Origin: Allobrachymonas sp.
GTDB taxonomy: Bacteria; Pseudomonadota; Gammaproteobacteria; Burkholderiales; Burkholderiaceae_C
Direction: 5' to 3'
Length of the DNA stretch: 5,516 nucleotides
NCBI GenBank assembly: GCA_018054915.1
Contig: JAGPIR010000097.1
Coordinates: 1-5,516 of the forward strand
Shown here one piece after another: positions 5,316 through 5,516 of the stretch. Position 1 is the first letter of the stretch, and every line of letters begins with the position of its first letter. The notes below the pieces were generated by a model. It was not told the DNA's origin and did no database searches. It was given only the letters and a program-made list of their open reading frames with translations. Made by a program: the position numbers and the translations under genes.

Positions 5316-5516
5316 CAGTCTGACAGCAGACAGTGGCAGGCAGGCCAATGGCGTATTGGCGCGGGTATTTTTCAGGGAGGATGGCTGCTTTGAGCGGCAT
5401 GACGGGATTTTTCAAAAAAATCTACTGGCGAATGCGCTGCTCTTGCAATATGCAAGCCATTGTAAATACGGGGTTCATGAAAATGCATAAAACGGCGTGA
5501 AGCCTGACAATAAGGC
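5316..5516. other. Upstream region of mnmH, no supported gene
   Basis: No convincing gene is visible to the right of mnmH. The region has an AT stem-loop GATTTTT-CAA-AAAAATC (5406-5422) and a small palindrome TTGCA-ATA-TGCAA (near 5445-5457). A minus-strand frame is open from the right edge to a TGA at 5374-5372, about 47 codons, but its translation looks like no known protein tail. I found no good promoter boxes for mnmH. Confidence 0.5.

Noticed and set aside
4635..5393. 252-codon plus-strand frame antisense to mnmH
   Set aside because: mnmH on the other strand has all family motifs; this frame is its shadow and resembles nothing known.
5381..5500. Small plus-strand frame (about 40 codons) after a GGGAGG sequence
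   Set aside because: The purine-rich sequence touches the first ATG with no spacing and is too far from the next; the peptide is unrecognised.

Overview
The window looks like chromosomal DNA of a betaproteobacterium, probably Burkholderiales and perhaps an Alcaligenaceae relative. The pointers are a GlnH closely resembling the enterobacterial protein, adjacent dapC and dapD remnants of the betaproteobacterial type, a LapA-domain membrane protein, and an orphan carbonic anhydrase of the carboxysomal (CsoSCA) family. The placement is inference from remembered family features, because no database search was possible.

Layout, left to right. Positions 1-708 (minus) hold glnH, the periplasmic glutamine-binding protein, whose last few codons run off the left edge. 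Positions 709-1545 are a long divergent intergenic region with no convincing gene. It becomes AT-rich to the right and contains several palindromes and short direct repeats that look like regulatory sites. Positions 1546-2616 (plus) encode a CsoSCA-like beta-carbonic anhydrase with a second, degenerate copy of the catalytic fold. Positions 2739-2904 (minus) are a self-contained tRNA-Lys(CTT) unit: promoter, tRNA with encoded CCA, and a strong rho-independent terminator. Positions 2971-3575 (minus) are a pseudogene in which the middle of dapC is joined in frame to the last third of dapD, with a further +1 frameshift inside the dapC part. Positions 3637-4158 (minus) encode a two-TM, coiled-coil LapA-domain protein. 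Positions 4251-5315 (minus) encode MnmH/SelU, tRNA 2-selenouridine synthase. The last 200 bases hold no gene I can support.

How they relate: glnH would feed a GlnHPQ glutamine importer whose other genes probably lie beyond the left edge. MnmH modifies U34 of tRNA-Lys, -Glu and -Gln, but the tRNA-Lys here has C34 and cannot be its substrate. The dap locus is broken, so lysine/peptidoglycan precursor synthesis must rely on copies elsewhere or another route. The two most notable items are the dapC-dapD deletion scar and the carboxysomal-type carbonic anhydrase with no carboxysome genes beside it. I found no CRISPR array, insertion sequence, phage gene or defence system.
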